Positions 38,834 to 39,153 of a stretch of 39,153 nt of DNA are shown piece after piece. Numbering within the stretch: the stretch's first letter is position 1; each line of letters begins with the position of its first letter. Where the stretch lies: the NCBI GenBank assembly GCA_002413785.1, contig DHXR01000026.1:1-39153 (forward strand), written 5' to 3'. The notes beneath the pieces are model-generated. The model searched no databases, had not been told where the DNA came from, and saw only the letters and a program-made list of their open reading frames with translations. This DNA is from Mucilaginibacter sp. UBA5151. GTDB taxonomy: Bacteria > Bacteroidota > Bacteroidia > Sphingobacteriales > Sphingobacteriaceae. The translations under genes were made by a program, and so were the position numbers.

Positions 38834-38834
38834 A

Positions 38835-39068
38835 TTATTTCAACCCCCATTTTCCGAATAATTTTACTACTTCAGAATGGGGTACTGTTTCTCCGCGATC
38901 AGCTTCAGCTAAACCCTCCAAAACATCCTTTTGTTGCTCATTGCCTAATTCATCAAACCAATCTAATTTTCTGCCAGATAAAAATGCCTTTACATCCATA
39001 ATAAAACCTTCATCATTGGTGTTCATGATGGTTTGTAAAATGTTCGACTTTTCTGCCTTTAAATCCAT
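38835..39068 (-). CDS. Antitoxin of the second toxin-antitoxin pair
   Basis: A 77-residue protein ending LNEQQKDVL-type: GNEQQKDVLEGLAEADRGET and VPHSEVVKLFGKWG match the C-terminal pattern (EGLxxxDRGExVxHxEVxxxF) of small addiction-module antitoxins paired with RelE/ParE toxins. It lies directly upstream of the toxin. The 85 bases to the window edge are AT-rich and contain no clear operator. Confidence 0.8.
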   Translation of the reverse strand: MDLKAEKSNILQTIMNTNDEGFIMDVKAFLSGRKLDWFDELGNEQQKDVLEGLAEADRGETVPHSEVVKLFGKWGLK

Positions 39069-39153
39069 AATTTTGAATTTTATGCTAAAATAACTAATTG
39101 TTTATTAAAAGTCATTATTAACCTGTAAACTGCAGGGCAGACGCATTAAAATA

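Overview
The window looks like chromosomal DNA of a Bacteroidota member, most likely family Sphingobacteriaceae (Mucilaginibacter/Pedobacter-like). This is inferred from protein resemblance: eukaryote-type class Ia ribonucleotide reductase, DUF2851, a CbpM/CbpA pair, a Cys-rich CWC protein and PAS kinases with a Bacteroidota-style H-box. It is supported by promoter boxes of the Bacteroidota type TAnnTTTG in front of several genes. No rRNA, tRNA, CRISPR array or phage module was seen.

Layout. 1-5.1 kb: msrB, then nrdB and nrdA separated by a cluster of palindromic repeats, then a small Cys-rich protein. 5.1-10.1 kb: a four-helix membrane protein, fabG, a membrane-anchored von Willebrand A protein that carries a palindromic repeat inside its reading frame, and an acyltransferase-3 protein. 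10.3-15.6 kb, mostly minus strand: a FtsB/DivIC-like protein, a RhlE-type DEAD-box helicase, a RelE-type toxin-antitoxin pair, a lipoprotein, lspA and eno. 15.7-19.5 kb: a gene split by a stop codon, an ABC-2 permease with its ATPase, two nearly identical palindromic repeats and a Cdd1-like gene also split by a stop. 19.5-26.4 kb: an Nramp-family transporter, a crotonase, a three-PAS sensor that ends after its H-box domain, an IS66 remnant and a fibronectin-III-like lipoprotein. 26.4-32.7 kb: an IS1182-like remnant, cbpM-cbpA, a cupin remnant, a His-rich secreted peptide, an acetyltransferase, a PspC protein, DUF2851, a Tat-exported Gfo/Idh oxidoreductase and a HAD phosphatase. 32.7-39.15 kb: an ABC exporter, small secreted and membrane proteins, a decayed sensor gene, a zinc-ribbon protein, a GH16 glycoside hydrolase and a second toxin-antitoxin pair.

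The genes are mainly housekeeping (deoxynucleotide synthesis, protein repair, fatty acid synthesis, lipoprotein processing, glycolysis, chaperones) mixed with accessory and decaying genes. At least three genes carry disabling stops or frameshifts (15773-16486, 18996-19478, 36228-36751) and several others survive only as fragments.

The most unusual signal is the repeat landscape. (1) A roughly 100-bp element made of two inverted palindromes starts zero to two bases after the stop codon of nrdB, of the ABC ATPase and of a possible 32-aa peptide. (2) Some palindromes carry a second perfect palindrome exactly at their apex. (3) A 49-52-bp module with a covarying stem sits at the same GATT/TAG point in two different repeat families. 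(4) A 100-bp repeat is translated in frame inside the von Willebrand A domain. (5) Quasi-periodic tracts of mostly 7-nt units, often in inverted pairs, abut stop or start codons at several loci. No mobilising enzyme for these repeats is encoded here. Function is inference; the sequence patterns are directly visible.
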